Part shown: piece after piece, positions 33,254 to 39,729 of the stretch | How the letters are laid out: the number at the start of each line of letters is the position of its first letter | Numbering within the stretch: the first letter of the stretch is position 1 | Assembly: GCF_019683635.1 (NCBI RefSeq) | Contig: NZ_JADGIA010000018.1 | Span: 1-39,729 of the forward strand | From: Thermogemmatispora sp. | Lineage (GTDB): Bacteria; Chloroflexota; Ktedonobacteria; Ktedonobacterales; Ktedonobacteraceae | Reading direction: 5' to 3' | Length of the DNA: 39,729 nucleotides | Notes under the pieces: generated by a model | What the model was told of the DNA's origin: nothing | Database searches by the model: none | Seen by the model: only the letters and a program-made list of their open reading frames with translations | Translations under genes and position numbers: made by a program

Positions 33254-33685
33254 TTAGCGGGTGTTGACTTTGACGGTGCGCGTGCGGGCCTGCTCGGCCT
33301 TGGGCAGGCGCAGGGTCAGGATGCCATTCTGATAGCTGGCCTCGGCTCGATCGGGATTGATCGGCGCAGGCAACGTGAACGACTGCTGATACTGCCCCTC
33401 GCCGAAGTTGCGCCAGTGGACCGTCGCGTTCTCCGGCGCTACAGGCTTTGTCTCCCACTTGACAGAGACTGTGTCTTGCTGCGCGGTGATCTCCACTTCC
33501 TCCGGCTTGACACCCGGCATGGGAATCTGCAGGATGAAGTCATCTTTCGTCTCGTAGAGATTCGAGGCAACACCCCGGCTCAAGAGGTTGCGCGGCGAAA
33601 TGAAGCTCTCCTCAAAGAGGCGATCCATCGCTTCGCGCAGCGAAATCATCTCCTGGAACGGATTGTAGCGGGTCAGATCCGGCAT
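33254..33685 (-). CDS. Hsp20/alpha-crystallin family small heat-shock protein
   Basis: A 143-residue ATP-independent holdase chaperone. The N-terminal part TRYNPFQEMISLREAMDRLFEESF is typical of bacterial Hsp20. The alpha-crystallin domain (about 40-140) includes LQIPMPGVKPEEVEIT and a variant of the usual GxLT near the end (NGILTLRLPKAE). It is complete, single-copy here, and divergent from tyrS. A -10 TATACT lies on the minus strand at 33914-33909. A stable hairpin (33846-33864) lies in the leader. I saw no CIRCE (HrcA) site. Confidence 0.94.
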   Translation of the reverse strand: MPDLTRYNPFQEMISLREAMDRLFEESFISPRNLLSRGVASNLYETKDDFILQIPMPGVKPEEVEITAQQDTVSVKWETKPVAPENATVHWRNFGEGQYQQSFTLPAPINPDRAEASYQNGILTLRLPKAEQARTRTVKVNTR

Positions 33686-34017
33686 AGGACTACCAACACC
33701 TCCTTCATTAACTGTGTCTTCTTGCCTGCCAATAGATCAAACAATGCTGCTGTCTCCGAGAACTTGCGGCCTCTCTCGCTCACATCATCTTCGTCCGTCG
33801 CTGCTGACGGCCCCATCCCTTCGGCTGCCAGGCTGCTATCCCAGGCTGGCCCGTTGAGGGCCAGTCGCCGGGCACCCGGCTCCGGGTTGGGCCCGTCTCT
33901 CGCCTTAGAGTATAGCGTGCTTTGTATTAGAGCAACGTTTGCGATCTATAAGAATTCTGTTAGAAAAGTTGATAATGATACTATCAAACTCAGCCTCTCG
34001 ACGCCACCCTCGCTTTC
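33686..34017. other. Divergent control region between hsp20 and tyrS
   Basis: Holds the hsp20 leader, with hairpin CTGGCCC/GGGCCAG at 33846-33864 and a second GC-rich pairing after it. Its minus-strand -10 TATACT is at 33909-33914. Further out is an inverted repeat TTGATA-N7-TATCAA at 33969-33987. No gene is seen. Confidence 0.55.
33969..33987. promoter_or_regulatory. Inverted repeat, Fur-box-like, between hsp20 and tyrS
   Basis: TTGATA-ATGATAC-TATCAA is a 6-7-6 inverted repeat in an AT-rich patch. It contains GATAATGATA, the first ten bases of the classical Fur box, but the second half differs. It is upstream of the tyrS promoter and near that of hsp20. Binding factor unknown. Confidence 0.35.
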
Positions 34018-34026
34018 TGTTACAAT
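34018..34026 (+). promoter_or_regulatory. Extended -10 promoter of tyrS
   Basis: TGT at 34018-34020 precedes TACAAT at 34021-34026. The leader to the GTG start is about 57 bases, too short for a T-box riboswitch. Confidence 0.55.
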
Positions 34027-34089
34027 GCAGGCAATACGCAAGCCATCTCATCTCACCAAATCCGTTAGAAGAGGAAGGGTGCAGAAGAC

Positions 34090-35349
34090 GTGACGGTGAA
34101 GCACTCACCAGAGCCAGCAGAGATCGAGCGGGTGCTCAAACGCGGCGTGGTGCTGGTGGAGAAAGAGGAAGAGCTGAGGCGCCTGCTGTTGGAAGGCAAC
34201 CACGGGGAGCCACTGCGGGTCAAGCTTGGCGTTGATCCCAGTCACTACGAGTTGACCATCGGGCATGCGGTGGTCTTCCGCAAGCTACGCCAGTTTCAGC
34301 GTCTGGGCCACAAGGCCGTGGTGGTGATCGGCGACTGGACGGCCCGCCTGGGCGATCCGAGCGGGCGAGAGAACGCGCGTAAGCCCCTGAGTGCCGAGCA
34401 GGTCAAGGCCAATGCCGCTACCTACCTCGACCAGTTCTACCGCATCGTTGATCGCGAGCAGACCGAGGTACGCTGGCAGAGCGAATGGTTCGATCAGTTC
34501 ACCCTGGCCGATGTCATGCGCCTGCTCAGCTACAAGACGGTGGCGCAGATGCTGGCCCGCGACGATTTTGCCAAGCGTTTCCACAGCGGCATCGAGATTT
34601 ATCTTTCAGAATTGATGTATCCGCTCTTGCAAGGCTACGATTCAGTGGCGCTGCGCGCCGATGTGGAGATCGGCGGCACCGATCAGACCTTTAATCTGCT
34701 GGTGGGTCGTGAGCTGCAGCCAATCTTTGGTCAGCCGCCGCAGCAGATTCTCACAGTCCAGCTGATCGTGGGGTTGGATGGTCAGCTGAAGATGGGCAAA
34801 TCGTTGAATAACTATATTGCCCTGACGGCCCCACCCAACGATATGTACGGCAAGCTGATGTCGCTGCCTGATCACGCTATGAGGAGCTACTTTGAGACGC
34901 TGACCGATGTCCCCGAGGAGGAGCTGGAGGAGATGAGCCGCAAGATGGCCGAGGGGACCCTCAATCCAATGGTGGTCAAGCGCCGCATGGCTCGTGAAAT
35001 CGTAAGCGAGTTCCACGGCCCCGAAGCCGCTCAGGCAGCCGAGGAAGCCTTTATTCGCCAGTTCTCGCAGCGACAGCTACCGGAGGAGATGCCACACTAT
35101 CCGCTGACGGAGCCGGTCAATATTGTCACCCTCCTGGTGGAAGCCAAGCTCGTTCCCAGCCGCAACGAGGCTCGTCGCCTGATCCAACAGGGAGGTGTAA
35201 GCTTCTTCCCCCACGGCGCTACCAGCGAGGTCCAAAAGATCGAGACGCCCGATTTCATGGTGCCTCCCAGCGAGGGCGCCGTACTCAAAGTTGGCAAGCT
35301 GCGCTACCTGCGCATTACTTCGCCTTCTTCTTCTTCAGTCCAGTCTTGA
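34090..35349 (+). CDS. tyrS: Tyrosyl-tRNA synthetase
   Basis: A 419-residue class I synthetase that charges tRNA-Tyr. The HIGH-type motif is in DPSHYELTIGHAVVF near residue 50. Tyrosine-site motifs include YLSELMYPLLQGYDS and EIGGTDQTFNLL. The KMSKS loop reads LKMGKSLNN, with Gly for the first Ser, near residue 235. A C-terminal S4 RNA-binding domain (about 335-410) has LVEAKLVPSRNEARRLIQQGGV. It belongs to the shorter TyrS group with the split signature. It starts with GTG; a GAGGAAGGG lies some 12 bases upstream. The gene for MTA phosphorylase follows after 101 bases. Confidence 0.95.
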   Translation: MTVKHSPEPAEIERVLKRGVVLVEKEEELRRLLLEGNHGEPLRVKLGVDPSHYELTIGHAVVFRKLRQFQRLGHKAVVVIGDWTARLGDPSGRENARKPLSAEQVKANAATYLDQFYRIVDREQTEVRWQSEWFDQFTLADVMRLLSYKTVAQMLARDDFAKRFHSGIEIYLSELMYPLLQGYDSVALRADVEIGGTDQTFNLLVGRELQPIFGQPPQQILTVQLIVGLDGQLKMGKSLNNYIALTAPPNDMYGKLMSLPDHAMRSYFETLTDVPEEELEEMSRKMAEGTLNPMVVKRRMAREIVSEFHGPEAAQAAEEAFIRQFSQRQLPEEMPHYPLTEPVNIVTLLVEAKLVPSRNEARRLIQQGGVSFFPHGATSEVQKIETPDFMVPPSEGAVLKVGKLRYLRITSPSSSSVQS

Positions 35350-35364
35350 GAAAGTCCGAAGCAG

Positions 35365-35406
35365 GTGGGCCTCCCAGCAGTGCCAGCGCCGCGCTGGGAA
35401 GCCCAC
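35365..35406 (+). terminator. Hairpin between tyrS and mtnP
   Basis: GTGGGC-C-TCCCAGC (35365-35378) pairs with GCTGGGA-A-GCCCAC (35393-35406), with one C/A mismatch. There is no T tract, so it may process or partly terminate the transcript rather than end it. Confidence 0.4.
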
Positions 35407-35450
35407 ACCCGACTTGATGATTTCTGCCAGCAAGGAGGAATGCGATCGCT

Positions 35451-36323
35451 ATGCCACAGGCAACCATTGGGGTGATTGGCGGCAGTGGACTGTACCGCAT
35501 GGAGGGAATGACTGATCTAGAGGAGGTGGCGGTAGAGACGCCCTTTGGCGCTCCCAGCGATGTGATTACCATCGGCAAGCTGGAAGGGGTGCCAGTGGCC
35601 TTCCTGCCGCGCCACGGACGGGGCCACCGCCTCAGCCCTACCGAGATTCCGGTTCGCGCCAATATCTGGGCCTTGAAGAGCCTGGGTGTGCAATGGGTGA
35701 TCTCGGTGAGTGCAGTCGGCAGCTTGCGCGAGCACATTGCCCCCCGTGATTTGGTCGTTCCCAACCAGCTCTTCGATCGTACGAAGAGCCGCGTGAACTC
35801 CTTCTTCGAGGGCGGCCTGGTGGTCCATTGCACCTTCGCTGAACCGTTCTGTCCCACACTGAGCCGGCTCCTGCTGGAGACAGCCCGCGAACTCGGCGAT
35901 GTGCGCGTCCATGAGGGCGGGACCTATGTCTGCATCGAGGGACCGCTCTTCTCGACGAAGGCGGAGTCTCTGGCTTACCGCAGCTGGGGCATGGACATTA
36001 TCGGCATGACAGCCCTGCCCGAGGCGAAGCTGGCCCGCGAGGCGGAGCTGTGCTATGCGACCCTGGCCTGTGTGACCGACTACGATTGCTGGCATGAGAG
36101 CGAAGAGTCGGTCTCGGTGGAGCTGGTGGTGCAGAATTTGAATGCCAATGTGACGAATGCGCAGCGCATCTTGCGCCGCCTGGTCAGTAAGATCCCTGCC
36201 GACCGCAGCACGGTGAGCTGCGATTGCTCCCAGGCGCTGGCTTCGGCCATCATTACCGACCGCGCCGTTATTCCCGAGGCCGTCCGCGAGAAGTATCGCC
36301 TGCTGATCGAGAAGTATCTGTAG
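35451..36323 (+). CDS. mtnP: S-methyl-5'-thioadenosine phosphorylase
   Basis: A 290-residue phosphorylase that splits methylthioadenosine into adenine and methylthioribose-1-phosphate, starting methionine salvage. It begins GVIGGSGLYRMEGM, then FLPRHGRGHRLSPTEIPVRAN (phosphate and base site), CIEGPLFSTKAES and the nucleoside-site ALPEAKLAREAELCYA, with the DYDCWHE motif of the MTAP group rather than purine nucleoside phosphorylase. AAGGAGG lies 13 bases before the ATG. The fused homocysteine methyltransferase/reductase upstream belongs to the same sulfur economy. Confidence 0.93.
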   Translation: MPQATIGVIGGSGLYRMEGMTDLEEVAVETPFGAPSDVITIGKLEGVPVAFLPRHGRGHRLSPTEIPVRANIWALKSLGVQWVISVSAVGSLREHIAPRDLVVPNQLFDRTKSRVNSFFEGGLVVHCTFAEPFCPTLSRLLLETARELGDVRVHEGGTYVCIEGPLFSTKAESLAYRSWGMDIIGMTALPEAKLAREAELCYATLACVTDYDCWHESEESVSVELVVQNLNANVTNAQRILRRLVSKIPADRSTVSCDCSQALASAIITDRAVIPEAVREKYRLLIEKYL

Positions 36324-36464
36324 TCAGTCAGTAGCTGCGTTTGTTCGGAGCGCTGGCCTGTCTGATGGCTTTGCTCGCTGTCCGGCAGTCTGGCGCAAGC
36401 TCATCCCCTGGCAGCGCAGGCCGCGCTCCGTCTTACTCCCAACCTTCCGCTGATGTGTAAGACC

Positions 36465-37931
36465 CTAGCCAAGCACGGTATGGAGATCTCTCTCTAGCAG
36501 GGCAATGGCTTCGACAGGACTGTGCTCGCCCCGCAAGGCGCCGTAGACTGCCGCTTGCACAGCACTGGAAAATTGCGCGTACTGCGTCAGGCGCGGACGT
36601 AACTGCCCGCGCCCTTCAATCATGTCCCGCAGACCGCTGTAGAAGGGTAGGTTGGCTTGCAGCTCAGGATCGTCATAAATCGCCTTCAGGACAGGCAGGT
36701 AGTTCTGGCTGCCGGCGAGCGCTTTCTGGGCGGAATCACATAGAAGCCAGCGAGCAAAGGTCAGGGCGGCTGCTCGCTCTCGTGGAGGGGTGTGAGCATT
36801 GATAGCAACCTGCCAACCGCCGATACAGGGGCGGGTTGCTCCTGGCAGAGGATAGACAGCTACCTGGTGGGCATGAACCTGCGATCCTAGCCCACGGACA
36901 TCGAGCTGGTTGTAGGCATAGGGCCAGTTGCGCATGAAGGCCGCAATCCCTTGATTGAAGTGGGCGATCGTCAACGGCTCATCCAGCCCCTGTATGTCTC
37001 CAGTACTCTCCAGGGCCTGCAGCGGGGTAATCGCACCCGGACCCTGGACCCAGGAAACCATCTCCCCTAAGGCTTGCTCCAATTGATCTCGATAGCGCTC
37101 AACAACCACTCGATAGGTTGGCCGCTTGTCTTGCTGGTCATCGTCCTCAGCAACCAGCTGGGCGCCGTAGCCTGAAAAGACTTCCAGAGCATTGCAGACA
37201 AGCCCTTCATAGCGAGCGTTCTGCCAAAGATAACCCCAGCCTGGGAGAACAGCAGTGACAGACTGTTTGGCTTGCGCCTCGCGTGCCATCGCGCTGAGCT
37301 GCCTCCAGGATGAGGGTGGCAGGCTCTCGCCCGTAGCATAGGGGATATCGCTGCGGCAGAAGAGCAGACCTACATCACTATGGAGAGGCAAGGCCCACAG
37401 CCTCCCTCCAGCAGTGGGATAGCTGGCAGCAGTAAGAGCCGTCTGCAGGTACTGCTCACCATCGCTCTGACAAAGCAGCTCATCTAGAGAAACGAGCCAG
37501 TGCCGCTCTGCAAATTCGGCAGTATAGATGATATCGAGTGAGAAGACCTGCGGGACCTCTCGACCCGCTTTGAGCTGCTGACGTAGCCACTGATGATAGT
37601 CATCGGTGCTGCTTTCTTGAGCCACTAAGGTGACCTGCACTCCAAAGCCTAACGCATTGAAGGTGTCTACCAGCGTTTTAAAGATCCCTTTGGGGTCCGG
37701 TTCAGCAGACCAGAAGATCTGCGTGGGTGAGGAGGAGTCGACTCCCCCCGTCGGCGAGCAGAGGGCGACCTGCGAGCTGCAGGCGCCCATGATCGGCTGG
37801 GAGACGTTACCGGAGACGCACGAGGAGAGCAGGGACCACGTCCCCCCGGCTAGCGCGGCCAAAAGCTGGCGCCGGCTCCAGCCTTGCTCGAACTTCGCGC
37901 TCAGGCCCGACAACTGCGGCAATTGCCTCAT
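36465..37931 (-). CDS. Extracellular solute-binding lipoprotein (ABC family 1 type)
   Basis: A 488-residue binding protein. The N-terminus has a twin-Arg signal-like SRRQLLAALAGG and a lipobox LLSSC with Cys38, so it is probably exported and lipidated. The mature part resembles sugar-type family 1 binding proteins: an opening QIFWSAEPDPKGIFKTLVDTFN, a central IAHFNQGIAAFMRNWPYAYN and a C-terminal GGWQVAINAHTPPRERAAALTFARWL. The substrate is not evident. CAGGAG precedes the ATG. It lies 19 bases after the next gene upstream, so they are co-transcribed. No permease or ATPase gene is visible here. Confidence 0.85.
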   Translation of the reverse strand: MRQLPQLSGLSAKFEQGWSRRQLLAALAGGTWSLLSSCVSGNVSQPIMGACSSQVALCSPTGGVDSSSPTQIFWSAEPDPKGIFKTLVDTFNALGFGVQVTLVAQESSTDDYHQWLRQQLKAGREVPQVFSLDIIYTAEFAERHWLVSLDELLCQSDGEQYLQTALTAASYPTAGGRLWALPLHSDVGLLFCRSDIPYATGESLPPSSWRQLSAMAREAQAKQSVTAVLPGWGYLWQNARYEGLVCNALEVFSGYGAQLVAEDDDQQDKRPTYRVVVERYRDQLEQALGEMVSWVQGPGAITPLQALESTGDIQGLDEPLTIAHFNQGIAAFMRNWPYAYNQLDVRGLGSQVHAHQVAVYPLPGATRPCIGGWQVAINAHTPPRERAAALTFARWLLCDSAQKALAGSQNYLPVLKAIYDDPELQANLPFYSGLRDMIEGRGQLRPRLTQYAQFSSAVQAAVYGALRGEHSPVEAIALLERDLHTVLG

Positions 37932-37950
37932 GGCTTAGCTCCTGCGAGAA

Positions 37951-39723
37951 TCAGCTATAGCGTCCACTGATGAGCATTTCTTGCTCGGTATAGGGGCCGG
38001 ACTGGGCGGGAGACGGTCCAGGGACAATTTTGAGGACGAGCACCGCTTTATCGATGGGATAGCCGTCGGGACCAAAAGCGATCTGACCACTGATCCCCTG
38101 CACTGGCAGCGCCGGGCTGATGCTCTTCAGCCCTTGCAGAAGCGCGCTCTCCGACCCTTCCCTCTGGAAGGCGGTGAAGACCACAGTGAGCGCATCATAG
38201 GACAGAATCACTTCGCTCTCCTCGCGACTTTTGCCATAGGTGATTGGTCCTTCGCTCTGTCCCGGCGGGCTAAATTCGTTGAGATAGTCTGCAAAGAAGG
38301 CCGGCGGCTGTTTGCCAGGTAGAAAGTAACTATATTCATCGGGGTAGGCAAAGCTTAGAAAATGTAGCCCGACCAGGGCCGCGCGATCCCTGGACGAAAG
38401 GAGATCCACATAATGATAGAGGATGTCTGTCCCCAGGACGACTAGATGAGAATAGCGCTGAGCGGCAAGGGCTTTCTGCAAAATGACAGCGCTGGGGGCC
38501 GCCCCAATAAAGACAAGTGCATCGTTCGTCGGCGTGATGAACTTTAGGCTATCTTGTATCCCCTCGGCAGAGTCGCCTGTGTAAGCCTGGGAAGGATAGA
38601 CTTGCTGCCGACGATTGGTGAGACTCTGCAGATCATGAGCCAGGGCCTGGGCAGAGGGCAGATTTTCATCATAGATGACATCAGGATTATGTGCTCCAAT
38701 ATGCTGCATATAGGCCACGAGGGCGGCGGCTTCGCCCTGGAGCGAGGGCACAACGCTGAAAAAGTTAGGGAGCAGGCCGCTCAGATCCGTCGGGACCGAA
38801 GCAACAATGGGAACCGGCATACTCGACAGCAGCTTCAGCAGGTCGCTGCTCATACCTTCCTGCACCACATCATCCCCCGCCAGCCCGAATGGCCAGCCAA
38901 TCAACGCCAGAGCATGCAGTCCTTTCACCTGGAGGCACTTCTGAGTCAGTCTGGCAGCTTCCAGAGCCGTCTCTGCGCTATAGCCACTATTCTCGATGAG
39001 AAGGACCAGCTTCATCCGCGACCCCTGACCTCTGTTATACTCCTTCTGATAGACGAGCGCCCCCTGTAGAATAGCTCGACTTTGAAGCGCATCCTGCTGC
39101 GCGTAGAGACCCCCTTGATGCGAGAAATGAACTCCTACCAGGAGGGAGAGATGCGGCTGAGAGAGGTAGAGCAGGTCCTCACTATAGATACCAGCTTCGG
39201 CATCCGTGGGATCAGTTCTACGAGCCAGCAGAAAGTAGGTCCGCGCCTGGCTGATACGGCCTGCTCTGAGTAGAGCCGCCGCCTGCAGCTTGGCGCTGAT
39301 TGTCAGACCATTGCCCTGGTCGAAGATCGATTGGCCGACACTGATCCCGACACAATCGCCATCCACCAGCTCGGTAGTCAGCCCTACTGCGCCAGGCATA
39401 CCTGCCTGGCTGCAGACTGCCATCGCCGCAGCAGTGTTGCCCGCGCGGATCCCTGTTGCCGGACGAGAGGTAGGCAGAGCCAGATAGCCAATAGAGACGC
39501 AGAGAACGCAGAAGAAGAAGAGAGCGAGTAGAGTCACGACCTTCCAGCTGGCGAACTGCCTCCAACGGTCCCTTCCCTCCACAGGAAGGACTGGCTGCAT
39601 CTCTGTCGCCGCCCCAGATCTGCCTCCTGTGACCTCCCTCTGTTCCTGCCGCAAGACAGGCACCTGTGCCGATTCTTCTGCAAGGGCAACCCCCACTGCC
39701 TCATCCTGGAGCTCCTGGCGCAC
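37951..39723 (-). CDS. Membrane-anchored type I (branched-chain amino acid-type) ligand-binding protein, 5' end may lie outside
   Basis: At least 590 residues. About 60 polar residues are followed by one transmembrane helix (about 61-83) and no signal cleavage site. A short TPR-like stretch (AALLRAGRISQARTYFLLARRTDPTDAEA) precedes a periplasmic-binding-protein fold of the Peripla_BP_6 type: GALVYQKEY, LLIENSGYSAETALEAARL, ALIGWPFG, PIVASVPTDLSGLLPNFFSVVPS, and a C-terminal ILSYDALTVVFTAF. The frame is open to the window edge, so the GTG at 39723 is not proven and a cytoplasmic domain (for example a protein kinase) could lie upstream. An anchored receptor role is as likely as transport. It is followed after 19 bases by the lipoprotein gene. 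Confidence 0.78.
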   Translation of the reverse strand: MRQELQDEAVGVALAEESAQVPVLRQEQREVTGGRSGAATEMQPVLPVEGRDRWRQFASWKVVTLLALFFFCVLCVSIGYLALPTSRPATGIRAGNTAAAMAVCSQAGMPGAVGLTTELVDGDCVGISVGQSIFDQGNGLTISAKLQAAALLRAGRISQARTYFLLARRTDPTDAEAGIYSEDLLYLSQPHLSLLVGVHFSHQGGLYAQQDALQSRAILQGALVYQKEYNRGQGSRMKLVLLIENSGYSAETALEAARLTQKCLQVKGLHALALIGWPFGLAGDDVVQEGMSSDLLKLLSSMPVPIVASVPTDLSGLLPNFFSVVPSLQGEAAALVAYMQHIGAHNPDVIYDENLPSAQALAHDLQSLTNRRQQVYPSQAYTGDSAEGIQDSLKFITPTNDALVFIGAAPSAVILQKALAAQRYSHLVVLGTDILYHYVDLLSSRDRAALVGLHFLSFAYPDEYSYFLPGKQPPAFFADYLNEFSPPGQSEGPITYGKSREESEVILSYDALTVVFTAFQREGSESALLQGLKSISPALPVQGISGQIAFGPDGYPIDKAVLVLKIVPGPSPAQSGPYTEQEMLISGRYS

Positions 39724-39729
39724 TGGCCA

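Noticed and set aside
33686-33960. CIRCE/HrcA operator upstream of hsp20
   Set aside because: No TTAGCACTC-N9-GAGTGCTAA inverted repeat or close variant was found.
34027-34089. T-box riboswitch upstream of tyrS
   Set aside because: The leader from the likely promoter is only about 60 bases, and no TGGNACC-type T-box sequence is present.

Overview
The window is bacterial, GC-rich and densely coded. Its gene repertoire and style suggest a Ktedonobacteria-like member of the Chloroflexota, perhaps near Thermogemmatispora. That assignment is inference, resting on the intein-bearing class II ribonucleotide reductase, the K+-independent membrane pyrophosphatase, the methylcrotonyl-CoA carboxylase cluster, anchored solute-binding proteins without a permease, and an IscB/HEARO-like RNA element. 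No plasmid, phage or CRISPR signal was found. About 28 protein genes, one tRNA-Gln and one candidate miniature mobile element with a structured RNA are supported.

Layout. 1-6151: H+-pyrophosphatase (+) and B12-dependent ribonucleotide reductase with an intein (-) converge on a shared terminator. 6152-7060: a long gap holding the palindrome-bounded element (about 6300-6715) and the cinA promoter. 7061-11155: cinA, an Nramp-superfamily transporter with divergent metal-site motifs, and a site-2-type membrane protease. 11211-19580 (all minus): a small coiled-coil ORF, a beta-hydroxyacid dehydrogenase, methylcrotonyl-CoA carboxylase alpha, an enoyl-CoA (methylglutaconyl-CoA) hydratase, CorA, methylcrotonyl-CoA carboxylase beta, and an anchored thioredoxin next to a DUF4395 membrane protein. 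19967-20040: tRNA-Gln. 20286-25032: glmU, a CNNM/CorC protein, HMG-CoA lyase and a small membrane protein. 25682-28354 (minus): an S41 protease lacking its catalytic Lys and Gln, and infC, which starts at an AUU codon. 28647-29415: a possible promoter and two small ORFs. 29679-36323: fused homocysteine methyltransferase/methylene-THF reductase, a phosphoribulokinase-like kinase, Hsp20, tyrS and MTA phosphorylase. 36465-39729: two adjacent solute-binding proteins of different families, the second running up to the window edge.

How the genes fit together. The carboxylase subunits, the hydratase and HMG-CoA lyase give the lower half of leucine/isovalerate catabolism, ending in acetyl-CoA and acetoacetate; they are split over two strands with CorA between the carboxylase subunits. 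MTA phosphorylase and the fused methyltransferase/reductase belong to methionine and S-adenosylmethionine salvage. GlmU supplies UDP-GlcNAc for the envelope. CorA, CorC and possibly the Nramp-like protein handle divalent cations.

Most interesting items: (1) the palindrome-bounded, ORF-less IS200/IS605-like element with an omega-RNA/HEARO-like interior; (2) an intein placed exactly at the thiyl-radical cysteine of the reductase, with a dead homing endonuclease; (3) the AUU-initiated infC with no alternative start codon; (4) the S41 protease with Ser kept but Lys and Gln replaced; (5) the Nramp-family protein with a missing metal methionine and a terminator-like hairpin at its 5' end.
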